This document shows positions 6,218 to 6,272 of a DNA stretch of 6,272 nucleotides, piece by piece. A model generated the notes under the pieces. That model did not search any database and had not been told where the DNA came from. It was given only the letters and a program-made list of their open reading frames with translations. The first letter of the stretch is position 1. The number at the start of each line of letters is the position of its first letter. The stretch comes from an uncultured Peptoniphilus sp. (GTDB taxonomy: Bacteria; Bacillota; Clostridia; Tissierellales; Peptoniphilaceae): assembly GCF_946222045.1 (NCBI RefSeq), contig NZ_CAMILN010000057.1, forward strand, positions 1 to 6,272. The letters run 5' to 3'. Made by a program: the position numbers and the translations under genes.

Positions 6218-6272
6218 TAGAGTGACCCCAAAAAGTTGGACCTAATCGAGTGAGCATTTTGCTTACTCGATT
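6218..6272 (+). mobile_element. Putative terminus of an IS3-family (IS150-like) insertion sequence, partial
   Basis: CCCCAAAAAGTTGGAC (6226-6241), preceded by TGA, resembles from memory the terminal inverted repeats of the IS150 subgroup of IS3-family elements, which start with TG and carry a CCCCAAAAAGTT(A/G)GAC core. The outer boundary is uncertain (6211, 6218 or 6223). Such ends point inward, so the transposase genes would lie to the right, outside the window. No transposase, opposite end or target duplication can be seen. It could be a solo remnant. Confidence 0.55.
6244..6272. repeat. Near-perfect inverted repeat (13-bp stem, 3-nt loop) inside the IS-like end
   Basis: AATCGAGTGAGCA (6244-6256) and TGCTTACTCGATT (6260-6272) are reverse complements except for one G-T position, separated by TTT. 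The repeat begins 1 nt after the IS-like terminal repeat and finishes at the very last base. In RNA it would form a stable hairpin. It could be a terminator if a T-tract follows outside the window. Alternatively it could shield the transposase start from read-through transcription, as such hairpins do in some other insertion sequences. Confidence 0.85.

Overview
This window looks like chromosomal DNA from a low-GC Gram-positive anaerobe. Most genes carry strong AGGAG-type ribosome binding sites, arginine is mostly AGA/AGG, and protein similarity recalled by eye points towards Clostridia/Tissierellia, perhaps the Anaerococcus/Peptoniphilus group. That placement is inference, because no marker in the window fixes the genus.

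Layout. Positions 1-78 are AT-rich and hold no supported gene. Positions 79-2919 are a tight four-gene operon on the minus strand, transcribed right to left: hflX (ribosome-associated GTPase), a YigZ/IMPACT-family protein whose start overlaps the hflX stop by 8 nt, nadE (ammonia-dependent NAD synthetase), and a 60-residue membrane protein of unknown function. Positions 2920-3009 are a 90-bp divergent promoter region. Positions 3010-5888 on the plus strand encode a class A penicillin-binding protein (PBP) broken into two frames by one missing A in an A-run at 3236-3240. A well-spaced ribosome binding site follows, then a 63-residue, extremely basic small protein (5906-6097). Positions 6098-6217 are AT-rich intergenic DNA. 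From about 6218 to the end the sequence resembles the terminal inverted repeat of an IS3-family (IS150-like) insertion sequence. It is followed by a near-perfect 13-bp hairpin that stops exactly at the last base, so the window may be a contig that broke in a repeated element.

How the genes work together. The minus operon joins two translation-linked proteins (HflX, YigZ/IMPACT) with NAD biosynthesis and a small membrane protein, and its spacing suggests a single mRNA. The plus operon concerns cell-wall synthesis. Once the frame is restored, the PBP has an intact glycosyltransferase module, but its transpeptidase module has lost both signature lysines (SxxK is SALT, KTG is ETG). This is the most interesting observation: the protein is predicted to polymerise glycan without crosslinking it, unless it is simply decaying.

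I see no CRISPR array, tRNA, rRNA, riboswitch or convincing defence system. The points most worth checking are the PBP frameshift, its loss of catalytic lysines, a possible leaderless hflX transcript, the two small proteins, and the IS-like right edge.
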